Source of the DNA: Mycobacteriaceae bacterium
Lineage (GTDB): Bacteria; Actinomycetota; Actinomycetes; Mycobacteriales; Mycobacteriaceae
Direction of reading: 5' to 3'
NCBI GenBank assembly: GCA_019242135.1
Contig: JAFAWC010000399.1
Span: 1-14,325 of the forward strand
Length of the DNA stretch: 14,325 nucleotides
Of this stretch, positions 1-6,509 are shown piece after piece. A program made the translations under genes and the position numbers. How positions within the stretch are numbered: the stretch's first letter is position 1; the number at the start of each line of letters is the position of its first letter. The notes under the pieces were generated by a model. It ran no database searches. It was not told the origin of the DNA and saw nothing but the letters and a program-made list of their open reading frames with translations.

Positions 1-112
1 GCCCAGACCCCGGTTGATCCGCGGGCGCGTATCCCAACGGGGCGACCCGGCTCTGCAGCAGCCGACCCCGGAGCGCCGAGTTCACGCTGAGACAGGGGTC
101 GGAGCCGAGCAT
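1..112 (-). CDS. 5' end of an unidentified leftward gene (partial)
   Basis: An open frame runs leftward from an ATG at 112-110 to the window edge, giving 37 codons that begin MLGSDPCLSVNSALRGRLLQ. An AAGGA Shine-Dalgarno-like sequence lies at 127-123, 10 nt before the ATG. The frame stays open to the edge and sits divergent to the TetR gene across a short intergenic region that carries two operator-like repeats. That layout is typical of a TetR regulator and its main target, so this gene is probably the regulated partner (inference). I do not recognise the protein family from 37 residues. Confidence 0.45.
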   Translation of the reverse strand, partial: MLGSDPCLSVNSALRGRLLQSRVAPLGYAPADQPGSG

Positions 113-128
113 CGAGAGCAATTCCTTA

Positions 129-144
129 CTAACTAGATAGTTAG
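129..144. promoter_or_regulatory. Operator-like palindrome O1 (TetR site candidate)
   Basis: The 16-mer CTAACTAGATAGTTAG is a near-perfect palindrome. Its reverse complement matches the second site at 172-187 in 14 of 16 positions. The two centres are 43 bp apart, about four helical turns. O1 lies just upstream of the ribosome-binding site of the leftward partial gene, where a bound repressor could block that promoter. Binding by the adjacent TetR protein is inferred from position and symmetry. Confidence 0.6.
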
Positions 145-168
145 AAAGCTACGCCCACCCGACCTAGG

Positions 169-196
169 TTGTCAACTATCTAGTTAGTTAGATAAT
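169..196 (+). promoter_or_regulatory. tetR promoter, probably giving a leaderless mRNA
   Basis: TTGTCA at 169-174 matches the TTGACA -35 consensus in five of six bases. GATAAT at 191-196 is a good -10, and the spacer is 16 nt. The expected transcription start falls at about 202-203, on the ATG of the TetR gene. No Shine-Dalgarno sequence precedes that ATG, which fits the leaderless translation common in mycobacteria. Confidence 0.6.
172..187. promoter_or_regulatory. Operator-like palindrome O2 (TetR site candidate)
   Basis: TCAACTATCTAGTTAG is the inverted counterpart of O1, and the CTAGTTAG tail continues into a further GTTAG. The site fills the spacer between the proposed -35 (169-174) and -10 (191-196) of the tetR promoter. 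This is the classical place for autorepression by a TetR protein. Confidence 0.6.
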
Positions 197-201
197 CTGC
201 A

Positions 202-777
202 ATGGTGACTGCCACGCGTGACGCCGCCGCGACGCGTCAGCGCCTGATCGACGCCGCTCGCGCCGAATTCGGTCAGTACGGCATCGCCGGCTCGCGTGTC
301 GACCGGATCGCCGCCAAGGCCGAGGCCAACAAGGCCCAGATCTACAACTATTTCGGAAGTAAAGAGCAGCTGTTCGACACGGTCTGGGAGTCGGTCGTGC
401 AACAGGTCATCGAGTCCGTCCCGATCGACGCGGCCGATCTTGCCGGGTACGCAGAAAGGCTGGCGGACACATATCGACGACATCCGGAGATCAGGCGGCT
501 GGTGAGCTGGCAGCGCCTCGAGCGCGGTCACGACGGACCCCACCGGTTCGCCGTTCAGAACACCAAGGCAACCGTTGACGCAATCGCGAAAGCGCAAGCC
601 GAGGGCACGGTGTCCGATCATTTCGACCCGGGCGTGCTGTTGGCCCTGATCATCAACCTCGCCTCGCTGTGGACCACGAGCAGCAGCCTCGAGGTCCTGA
701 CCGTCGCGGACGTGTCGAACCCCAAGCGGCAGCGCACCATCATTCGCGACGCCGTCGAATGCCTACTTTCGAAGTAG
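202..777 (+). CDS. TetR/AcrR-family transcriptional regulator
   Basis: This is a 191-residue DNA-binding repressor. The N-terminal TetR domain is clear: helix 1 with RQRLIDAARAEFGQYGIAG (residues 12-30), a helix-turn-helix over roughly residues 31-50 (RVDRIAAKAEANKAQIYNYF) and the usual FGSKEQLF after it. The C-terminal half (about 70-185) is a helical ligand-binding and dimerisation domain with RRLVSWQRLERG at about 98-109; its inducer cannot be read from sequence. The ATG at 202 is chosen because a -35/-10 pair places the transcription start on it. Two inverted operator copies flank the divergent promoters, so autoregulation and control of the leftward gene are likely. The length is normal for the family. 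Confidence 0.9.
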   Translation: MVTATRDAAATRQRLIDAARAEFGQYGIAGSRVDRIAAKAEANKAQIYNYFGSKEQLFDTVWESVVQQVIESVPIDAADLAGYAERLADTYRRHPEIRRLVSWQRLERGHDGPHRFAVQNTKATVDAIAKAQAEGTVSDHFDPGVLLALIINLASLWTTSSSLEVLTVADVSNPKRQRTIIRDAVECLLSK

Positions 778-1073
778 CGCACTGCTGCTGACCGGCAAGT
801 GCGGTTGCGAGAAAGCCGCCCGCGACACGTAAGCAGCGGCGGCGACACGCCGGACCCACGCCGCCCTCCCGTACATCTCGAGATCGGCTTCCGAAGAAGG
901 CGGAGACATATCCGTACCTCGCCCGCGTCTCGCCGCGCACCGCGCAATCCCACCTCACACACCAAGCTCGGGAACCCGCGTGTGCAACCCGCCAAGCACG
1001 CAGCCGCAGTCCCGTAACGAGGTGAGACCAGCAAAATTCGCTCATCGCCACGAAGACCAGGGACAATGCAAGC
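778..1073. other. Intergenic region without a recognisable gene
   Basis: These 296 bp separate the TetR gene from the dipeptidase gene. I see no convincing ORF, stem-loop terminator or strong -10 hexamer. The only element I can place is an AGGGA ribosome-binding site at 1059-1063 for the next gene. Open frames crossing this stretch have no family signature and look like GC-driven shadows. Confidence 0.5.
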
Positions 1074-1859
1074 GTGTCTATCGGGCGCCGAGGGTTCTTG
1101 ATCGCCGCGTTCGCCGTCGCGGGCAGCGCCGGCTGCGCTGGTCACGACCGGCCGACTGCATCACCCAGCGCGGCACCGGCCGGCTCGTCCGCCACGTTGT
1201 CGGTCAGTCCTGTGGTGACATCGACGCCACTCAGTCCTGTGGTGACATCGGTCCCACTCAGCCCTGTCGTGCCCCCATTGAGCGACGCGGCGCGCGCGGC
1301 CGGGTTTGTCGATGTCCGAAGTGTCGTTTCCGATGCGATCGTCGAGCTGCGCTACGCGACACCGAACAACTTCACCCACGCTCCCCTGTATCCCCCGGAC
1401 GCCCGCTGCCTCGTCCACGAATCACTCGCCCCGGGGTTGGCGACCGCCGCGGACGTGCTGCGATCGCAGGGCGAGGTTCTTGTCTTCTGGGACGGTTATC
1501 GGCCGCACGACGTGCAGGTCAAGATGTTCGAGGTGGTGTCGAACCCGGCGTGGGTGGCACGGCCTGGGCCGTATGCACGCAGCCATGAGGCGGGCCGCTC
1601 GGTCGATGTGACAATCGGGCGCCCGCAGGATCAGGGCGGGGTGAGCCTGCTCGACATGGGAACGGATCTCGATGACTTCTCCTCGCGCGGCATGGCGTAT
1701 GCAACCGACGGTGTGAGTCAGGAGGCGCAGGCCAACCGGGCCCCCCTCCGCGCGGCGATGAGCGCCGGTGGATTGGCGCCGTATTCGGGTGAATGGTGGC
1801 ATTTCGACGGGCCCGGTGCCGGCGTCCAGCGGCCGATCCTCGACGTTCCGGTCGATTAA
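1074..1859 (+). CDS. Exported D-alanyl-D-alanine dipeptidase, VanX/DdpX type (peptidase M15D)
   Basis: The family hydrolyses D-Ala-D-Ala with a zinc ion. The M15D signature residues are present in this 261-residue protein: R143 in DGYRP, zinc ligands H171 and D178 in SHEAGRSVDV, the MGTDLDDF segment (195-202), and catalytic E240 with zinc ligand H243 in EWWHF. The N-terminus is an export signal with twin arginines (GRRGFLIAA), ending in SAGC at residues 18-21. This may be a lipobox, but Ser at -3 is atypical. A Ser/Pro/Val-rich linker (about 28-69) includes a nine-residue repeat. The GTG start at 1074 is chosen for its AGGGA site 10 nt upstream and the signal peptide it gives. Canonical VanX is cytoplasmic and removes D-Ala-D-Ala from the precursor pool; an exported copy more likely recycles peptidoglycan-derived dipeptide (inference). 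No vanH, vanA or vanRS neighbours are visible. Confidence 0.88.
   Translation: MSIGRRGFLIAAFAVAGSAGCAGHDRPTASPSAAPAGSSATLSVSPVVTSTPLSPVVTSVPLSPVVPPLSDAARAAGFVDVRSVVSDAIVELRYATPNNFTHAPLYPPDARCLVHESLAPGLATAADVLRSQGEVLVFWDGYRPHDVQVKMFEVVSNPAWVARPGPYARSHEAGRSVDVTIGRPQDQGGVSLLDMGTDLDDFSSRGMAYATDGVSQEAQANRAPLRAAMSAGGLAPYSGEWWHFDGPGAGVQRPILDVPVD
1205..1280 (+). repeat. 27-bp direct repeat inside the dipeptidase gene
   Basis: Two near-identical 27-bp units (1205-1231 and 1232-1258) differ only in a few bases near the end, and a degenerate third follows at 1259-1280. They encode SPVVTSTPL, SPVVTSVPL and SPVVPPL in the linker between the signal peptide and the peptidase domain. The near-identity at DNA level suggests recent tandem duplication. 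Confidence 0.85.
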
Positions 1860-1967
1860 TGGTCCGGTCTCGGCGCGCACTGGAGATCCGGCGCATTCGG
1901 TGGTGGCTGACGCTGACCGTCGCGATCGCCTAGTGCCGTGGATCTTTTGCGGATCGTGCTACTCAGT

Positions 1968-2001
1968 GGCCCGCCTCGCCGGGCCTGGTGGGACCTCCCA
2001 C
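1968..2001 (+). terminator. Possible double-hairpin terminator after the dipeptidase gene
   Basis: Two GC-rich stems lie back to back: six base pairs with a six-nt loop, then five base pairs with a four-nt loop. There is no downstream T-run, so this would be a non-canonical terminator of the kind proposed for mycobacteria. Its position about 110 bp after the stop codon is the only functional argument. Confidence 0.3.
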
Positions 2002-2210
2002 TACCCAGATTCCTGCGTCCCAGAGCCACCTGACGCCCGAGCACCTGACGACCCTGGCGCACAGCCGATGTCACAACCGCCACCCCAACGCCACGGCGGC
2101 GACACGCCATGCGACGCCGCCGCCGCCCCGCTACGTTCGCAAACGACCCAGCGGCGCGTGACGTTCTTGGGATCGGTAGCGATCCGCACCGGCTGTACTT
2201 ACCGCGATGA

Positions 2211-2229
2211 CGACGCCAACAAGGCGTCG
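2211..2229 (+). promoter_or_regulatory. Hairpin just upstream of a ribosome-binding site
   Basis: CGACGCC (2211-2217) pairs perfectly with GGCGTCG (2223-2229) across an AACAA loop. The stem ends 7 nt before the GAGAGGAA ribosome-binding site (2237-2244) of the small membrane protein gene. It could affect translation or mRNA stability; a seven-base-pair stem can also arise by chance at this GC content. Confidence 0.35.
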
Positions 2230-2249
2230 CCCGCCCGAGAGGAACTCGA

Positions 2250-2513
2250 ATGAAGATCGTGCCCACTCCCATCGAAGAACAGATCAACCGCGTCGATCGC
2301 ACACCCAGCCTGGCGATCGGTATCGCCTGCGGCGTCACCGCGCTCTGGTGCCTCTACCGTCTGTTCTGGTTGCTCTACGTCGCCGCGACGCTCTCCGGCG
2401 TGGGCTGGTCGCCGGTGTCGCTGGTCTTCCCGTTCGTGCTGTGGGGTGTAATCGGCGTCGCCGCGGCGATCGCAGCCGCCGGGTTCTTGACGCGCTACGC
2501 GAAGCGACCCTGA
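2250..2513 (+). CDS. Small two-helix membrane protein, function unknown
   Basis: The 87-residue product has a short polar N-terminus (MKIVPTPIEEQINRVD) and then two hydrophobic segments, about residues 20-47 and 53-80, before a basic end (RYAKRP). I do not recognise a family. The ATG at 2250 is well supported by GAGAGGAA at 2237-2244. The gene converges on the kinase gene with only five bases between the two stop codons, so no classical terminator fits between them. Both encode membrane proteins, but nothing in the sequence links them functionally. Confidence 0.75.
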   Translation: MKIVPTPIEEQINRVDRTPSLAIGIACGVTALWCLYRLFWLLYVAATLSGVGWSPVSLVFPFVLWGVIGVAAAIAAAGFLTRYAKRP

Positions 2514-2518
2514 ACCGC

Positions 2519-4573
2519 TCAGTCACCCGTCCGCTCGAGTTTCGCGTCGAAGTCGCTGCTGTACGGGCATGCCCCGGTGACGTTGTTGTGCCCGTGCCCG
2601 GTCAACAGCGTGATCGGATCCGCAGCCGGCTGCGGCAACGGGAAGGTCAGGCTGGTGTCCTGATGGCCGCTCCCGCCGCTTTTGCAGTCCACGTCCGATG
2701 AGGTGGTCGTCAATGTCCACGTGTTCTGCTGGAAGATAAACGCATTGGTCCGGTCGGGATTCACGAAGACGCTCAGGCAGCGCTCCCCGGTGCGAAGACA
2801 GTACGTCTGCACGTCGAAGCTCAAGGCGTAGCTCTTGTTGTCGGCCGCGTATGCGTCGGTCTCCTGGTACCTGCCGTGCAAACCTTGCGCCGGCGAGGCC
2901 ACCCGCGGCGGCTGCGACCGGGGGTCGGCGATCGACACGTCGGGTTGGACGTCTCCGGTGCGAGTGAAGGTCACCTGCTGATTACGGGCACAACTCGTCG
3001 TCGACCGCACCACGAACTCACCGGACAGTGATCCGTCCTGCCGTTGCTGCAACGACATCGACTCCCAATACTCCGTCGCAGCGTTCTGACATGTCCCCGA
3101 CGTCGCGCTCACCGACGTCCACGCTTGGCCGATCTTGTCGAGCACCAATGTCGACGCCATGGACTGCGTTCCGGTGAGCCGTGACGCGGTCGCCACGCAC
3201 CCGCTGCTCGCACACGCTGACTGGATCACCCAGGTCTCGCGTCCACCGGGCGCGTTTTCGTACGGCTGGCCGTCCGGCCGCGTGGCCGCGCCGAAATCGA
3301 CCGCGTATGTCCCGTTGAAGCCGCCGTTCGCAGTGGAAGGCGCCGAAGGAGATTTGCCCTTGCTCATCAGGACCGTGAGGATCGTCGCGACCGCACCGAG
3401 CATTAGGAGGACGGCGATCGGTATCACGATCGCCCGGCGCTGCCACCACGGCACCTGGCGGGCAGCCTCCGGGGCAGGCGGCTCCGGGGGCGGCACAACC
3501 GCAGGCGGTTCCGCCGGCCGGGCGTATGTCGGCGTCGCCGGTCCCGGACGGTCCCGGGACAGCCGGGCGCGCGTCGGGGCGGCCGGCGCCGAGGCTCCCG
3601 ACGGCGCCGAAGGTCCCGAAGACGCTGAAGGCGCCGGGTATGCCGTGGAACCGGGACCACCCCACTCCCGCGGCCGCGCCACTCCTCCGACGCGCCGCGT
3701 CGGCGCCAATACCTCTTGCCCGGGCATCGTGCGGTCAGCCGGCAATAGCGGCTTCGTGAGCGGCTCGGTGAGCGCGGCGCGCGCTGCCCTCGCCAGGTCC
3801 GTCGTCGAGTTGTAACGCTGGTCCGGGTCTTTGGCCATGCCGGTGGCGATCACGGAGTCCAGCTGGGGTGTCACTTCCGGCCGGGCAATCGATGCTCGCG
3901 GCGGGGGAGTCGTCAAGTGACCCGCGATCTGCTGCTCCACGCTCTCGCCGGGGAACGGCCGTTTGGCGGTCAGACACTCATACAGCACGCACGCGAGCGC
4001 GTAGATGTCGGAGCTCTTGTCGCTGCGACCGGTGCTGAACCGCTCTGGCGCCATGTACGGCCACGTACCGATGACGTTGCCGGTGCCCGTCAACCCCGTC
4101 TCGCCGGCGCCGCGGGCGATCCCGAAATCGATCAGATACGCGAAATCATCCTCTGCCAGCAGGATGTTTGACGGTTTCACGTCGCGATGAACCAGCCCCG
4201 CCCGATGTGCGGCGTTCAATGCCGAGGCGACCTGCTCGATGACCTTCACCGCGCGGGCCGCGTCCAGCGGTCCCTCGGCCAGCACGTGCTGCAGGTCTTC
4301 GCCCTCGATCAGGCGCATGTCGACATAGAGCCGGCCGTCGATCTCCCCGAAGTTGTGGATCGGCACCACGTGGGGTTCGCTGAGCGACGCGGCGGTGAAA
4401 GCCTCACGTCGGAACCGCTGCTCAAACACCGGATCGGCAGCCAGCTGTGCCGGCAACACCTTCACCGCAACCACCCGCTGCGTGGCGGTGTCGAACGCTT
4501 TCCAGACCTCACCCATGCCGCCGCGGCCCAGTAAGTCGATCAGTCGATACCGGCCGAACGGCGTTCCCTCCAC
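2519..4573 (-). CDS. Receptor-type Ser/Thr protein kinase (PknD/PknE-like) with duplicated ectodomain
   Basis: This is a 684-residue transmembrane eukaryotic-like kinase. Numbered from the GTG at 4573: the glycine loop GRGGMG is at 16-21, the catalytic lysine is K38 (VAVKVL), HRDVKPSN is at 129-136, DFG at 149-151 and APE at 175-177. The activation loop has T159, T162, T164 and T170, sites of the kind autophosphorylated in mycobacterial Pkn proteins. The linker from about 270 to 375 is Pro/Ala/Ser-rich. One membrane helix spans about 381-402. The outside part holds two similar domains (about 417-541 and 563-684), each with four cysteines in similar order and ending RTGD. I know no named sensor domain of this type; it is neither the PknD propeller nor the PknE DsbG-like domain. 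The GTG start has GGAGG four bases upstream and gives an N-terminus like PknD/PknE. Longer forms from ATG 4633 or 4753 are possible but lack a ribosome-binding site. Confidence 0.93.
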   Translation of the reverse strand: MEGTPFGRYRLIDLLGRGGMGEVWKAFDTATQRVVAVKVLPAQLAADPVFEQRFRREAFTAASLSEPHVVPIHNFGEIDGRLYVDMRLIEGEDLQHVLAEGPLDAARAVKVIEQVASALNAAHRAGLVHRDVKPSNILLAEDDFAYLIDFGIARGAGETGLTGTGNVIGTWPYMAPERFSTGRSDKSSDIYALACVLYECLTAKRPFPGESVEQQIAGHLTTPPPRASIARPEVTPQLDSVIATGMAKDPDQRYNSTTDLARAARAALTEPLTKPLLPADRTMPGQEVLAPTRRVGGVARPREWGGPGSTAYPAPSASSGPSAPSGASAPAAPTRARLSRDRPGPATPTYARPAEPPAVVPPPEPPAPEAARQVPWWQRRAIVIPIAVLLMLGAVATILTVLMSKGKSPSAPSTANGGFNGTYAVDFGAATRPDGQPYENAPGGRETWVIQSACASSGCVATASRLTGTQSMASTLVLDKIGQAWTSVSATSGTCQNAATEYWESMSLQQRQDGSLSGEFVVRSTTSCARNQQVTFTRTGDVQPDVSIADPRSQPPRVASPAQGLHGRYQETDAYAADNKSYALSFDVQTYCLRTGERCLSVFVNPDRTNAFIFQQNTWTLTTTSSDVDCKSGGSGHQDTSLTFPLPQPAADPITLLTGHGHNNVTGACPYSSDFDAKLERTGD

Positions 4574-4871
4574 TACGCCTCCCGCCGCAACCGGCGCACG
4601 ACCAGCTTCACAGCCATCACCATAAGCCGCCATGCCGTCGTGCGTTTGCCAATACAAGGGTCCGAAATTCCCGCATGGTCGGGAAAAGTCACCCATTACC
4701 GTTTTGCTCATTTTTGTGATGTTCGGGGGTGCGCGCTGCGAGAATGCCATCATCCGAGCGCTTTAATGAAACGCGAGGTTGCTGGGCTTCGTACGCAGAC
4801 AGAAGTCCGTCGGGGGCACTTTGCGGATTCGGTCACAACCAAAGACGCGGTTTCGAATAGGAGTGACACAA
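4574..4871. promoter_or_regulatory. Divergent control region between kinase and secreted-protein genes
   Basis: These 298 bp separate two divergently transcribed genes and must hold both promoters unless the kinase starts further upstream. It contains the inverted repeat at 4668-4685 and the AGGAG ribosome-binding site of the rightward gene (4859-4863). I see no unambiguous -35/-10 pair on either strand; TTTAAT near 4761-4766 is a weak -10 candidate for the rightward gene. Confidence 0.5.
4668..4685. promoter_or_regulatory. Inverted repeat TTCCCG-N6-CGGGAA, operator candidate
   Basis: Two perfect six-base half-sites (4668-4673 and 4680-4685) are separated by six bases, so the half-site centres are 12 bp apart, about one helical turn. 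This geometry suits a dimeric regulator. It lies about 95 bp upstream of the kinase GTG and about 190 bp upstream of the secreted-protein ATG. The cognate regulator is unknown. Confidence 0.45.
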
Positions 4872-6509
4872 ATGCGTAGTCACCACAGGACATTCGCGAC
4901 GGGCGGGGTCGCGGCAGTTGTGCTGGCTTCGGGAATCACGATCTCGTTGACGGCGGTCACCGCGGGGGTTATTCCGGCGCTCGCCGCGCCGACCACCACC
5001 ACCACCTACGCGCCGGCGCCGACTCACGAGCCGGCAACCAACCCGCCGGCGACGACCAACGCGCCCGTTCCCGCCACGACGTACGCCCCCCCGCCGCCGA
5101 CCCACACGGTGGCGACGACTGAGGCGCCGGTGACGACGGCGGCGCCGGTGATAACCACGACCGTGGCGCCGGTGACGACGACCGTTGAAAAACCGGCGGT
5201 GACCACTGCGGTACCGGTGATAACTACGACCGCGGCGCCGGTGATAACGACCACAAACGCCCCGTTGCCGACCCCAACGACCCCGTTGCCCACCACGGTG
5301 GCCCCGGTGCCGACCCCGACCGTGGCGCCGGTGCCGACGACGGCGGCCCCCTTGCCGACCCCGACCGTGGCCCCGGTGCCGACCCCGACGGGTCCGCTGC
5401 CGACCCCGACGGGTCCGCTGCCGACCCCGACGGCGGCTCCGTTGCCGACCCCGACGGGTCCGTTGCCGACCACAGCGGCTCCGTTACCGACCACGGGTGC
5501 TGTGGTCACAACTAATGGCAACCCGAACCCCACGACCGCTGCCATCACGACGGCAAGCGCTGTGCTGCCGACGCCGACCACCGCCGTGCAGGCGGCCGGG
5601 GTGACCCCGACCCAAACGCCCAAGACCCTGCAGGCCGTGCCACAGAACCTCGAGCTCGCCAAGAATTTCACGCCGATACCGGTGAAACCGGATCCGGCGC
5701 CGCAGAGCGACATTCAGCACCTGACCAACACGCTGACCAGCCAGGTCACCTCTAATGTGAGCGCTGCGCCGACCCCCAGCCTCGCCGCCCAGCAGGTCAG
5801 CATCGTGAAGCAGTTCCCTCAGACCTTCGTGACGTACGATCAGTTCTACCGGCCGATCATTCTCAACCCGTTCCCCGCTCCGCTGCAGATCGTCTACAAC
5901 TACGGGGGCGCACCCCGAGTCTTACTGATTCAGCCATTCCAAAGCGCCGTCACCGAACTGGCCGAACTTGGCGCGTACAGCTTCACCGCGATGGTGCTCA
6001 ATGACGTCGGCGTCCCCACCAGCGTGGCAGTCGGCAGCATGTTCGGCGGCGGCTACGAGCCCGCGCCCGACCAGCCGCCTCCAGCCCCTCCGCCACCGGT
6101 CCAGACGTACAACGACGTCCCGGTTCAGGTTCAGTATTCCAACGCGACATACCAACCGTTCGTCGTGCAAAAGATCATCGACGCCGGGATGGACCCCGCC
6201 GTTGGTGAGGAGAAAGTGCTTCTCGACGGTGTGACACCGGCGTGGGGACAGTGGGTGCAGGGCGACAACGGCCAACGGCAGTTCGAGGTCCACAAGACCC
6301 AGCAGTTCCCAGGCCTCGACGACCCTCCGTCGGAGGGACCGCTTCCGGGTGACTACCAGCTGCAGCTGGCCAGCGCGAGCAAGCCGGCGCCGTCAGGCCT
6401 GTCCACCAAGGATCTGCTCCTCATCGGTGGCGCTGTTCTTGTGCTGCTGTTGGGGGCCGGGGCGATCATCCTCAACGTCGTGATGGGGCGTCGGCACCCG
6501 CGCCATTAG
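4872..6509 (+). CDS. Secreted Pro/Thr-rich protein with C-terminal membrane anchor, function unknown
   Basis: The 545-residue product starts at ATG 4872, with AGGAG eight bases upstream; in-frame codons further upstream have no ribosome-binding site and would mask the signal peptide. Residues 1-39 form a signal sequence ending ALAAP. Residues about 41-235 are almost wholly Pro, Thr, Ala and Val in TTTxAPV and PLPTPTG repeats, a mucin-like stretch of the type O-mannosylated in mycobacteria (inference). A globular part (about 270-515) follows, interrupted by a proline run near 400-412. The protein ends with a membrane helix (LLLIGGAVLVLLLGAGAIIL) and a basic tail GRRHPRH. It looks like a stalk-like envelope protein anchored at its C-terminus. 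I do not recognise the globular part. The gene is divergent from the receptor kinase and could be its partner or substrate (inference). Its stop overlaps the cutinase stop by four bases. Confidence 0.82.
   Translation: MRSHHRTFATGGVAAVVLASGITISLTAVTAGVIPALAAPTTTTTYAPAPTHEPATNPPATTNAPVPATTYAPPPPTHTVATTEAPVTTAAPVITTTVAPVTTTVEKPAVTTAVPVITTTAAPVITTTNAPLPTPTTPLPTTVAPVPTPTVAPVPTTAAPLPTPTVAPVPTPTGPLPTPTGPLPTPTAAPLPTPTGPLPTTAAPLPTTGAVVTTNGNPNPTTAAITTASAVLPTPTTAVQAAGVTPTQTPKTLQAVPQNLELAKNFTPIPVKPDPAPQSDIQHLTNTLTSQVTSNVSAAPTPSLAAQQVSIVKQFPQTFVTYDQFYRPIILNPFPAPLQIVYNYGGAPRVLLIQPFQSAVTELAELGAYSFTAMVLNDVGVPTSVAVGSMFGGGYEPAPDQPPPAPPPPVQTYNDVPVQVQYSNATYQPFVVQKIIDAGMDPAVGEEKVLLDGVTPAWGQWVQGDNGQRQFEVHKTQQFPGLDDPPSEGPLPGDYQLQLASASKPAPSGLSTKDLLLIGGAVLVLLLGAGAIILNVVMGRRHPRH
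4990..5515 (+). repeat. Degenerate Pro/Thr-coding minisatellite
   Basis: This stretch is built from GC-rich units that code for TTAPV, PLPTP and related motifs. The cleanest part is 5379-5465, where 21-bp units CCGACCCCGACGGGTCCGYTG sit at 5379-5399, 5400-5420 and 5445-5465, with a 24-bp variant at 5421-5444. Unit lengths are multiples of three, so copy-number change would keep the frame. Confidence 0.85.

Larger units (their letters stand above)
1860..2249. other. Intergenic region with two adjacent stem-loops and a 24-codon ORF
   Basis: No convincing gene lies in these 390 bp. An ATG at 1859-1861 overlaps the dipeptidase stop as TAATG and opens a 24-codon frame ending in TAG at 1931-1933; the peptide starts MVRSRRALEIRRIRWWLTLT. 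Two hairpins follow: GGCCCG/CGGGCC (1968-1973 with 1980-1985) and GTGGG/CCCAC (1988-1992 with 1997-2001). They could end dipeptidase transcription, but no T-tract follows. A third hairpin sits at 2211-2229, just before the next gene. Confidence 0.4.

Noticed and set aside
837..2108. Exact 15-bp match CGGCGGCGACACGCC at 837-851 and 2094-2108
   Set aside because: One pair of short GC-rich matches in a high-GC window is plausible by chance, and the flanks do not match.
4574..4753. Longer kinase start at ATG 4753 or 4633
   Set aside because: Neither has a Shine-Dalgarno sequence, and the added residues do not resemble Pkn N-termini; the GTG at 4573 has GGAGG close upstream. Kept only as an alternative.
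5484..5498. LPTTG sequence in the Pro/Thr-rich protein, resembling a sortase motif
   Set aside because: It lies mid-protein inside the repeats, not before the C-terminal membrane helix, and it arises from the PLPTT repeat pattern. Mycobacteria generally lack classical sortase anchoring.
5024..5713. 229-codon minus-strand ORF opposite the repeat region
   Set aside because: It is a Val/Gly-rich complement of the Pro/Thr repeats without a ribosome-binding site or family features; its length comes from the absence of stops in repetitive GC-rich DNA.
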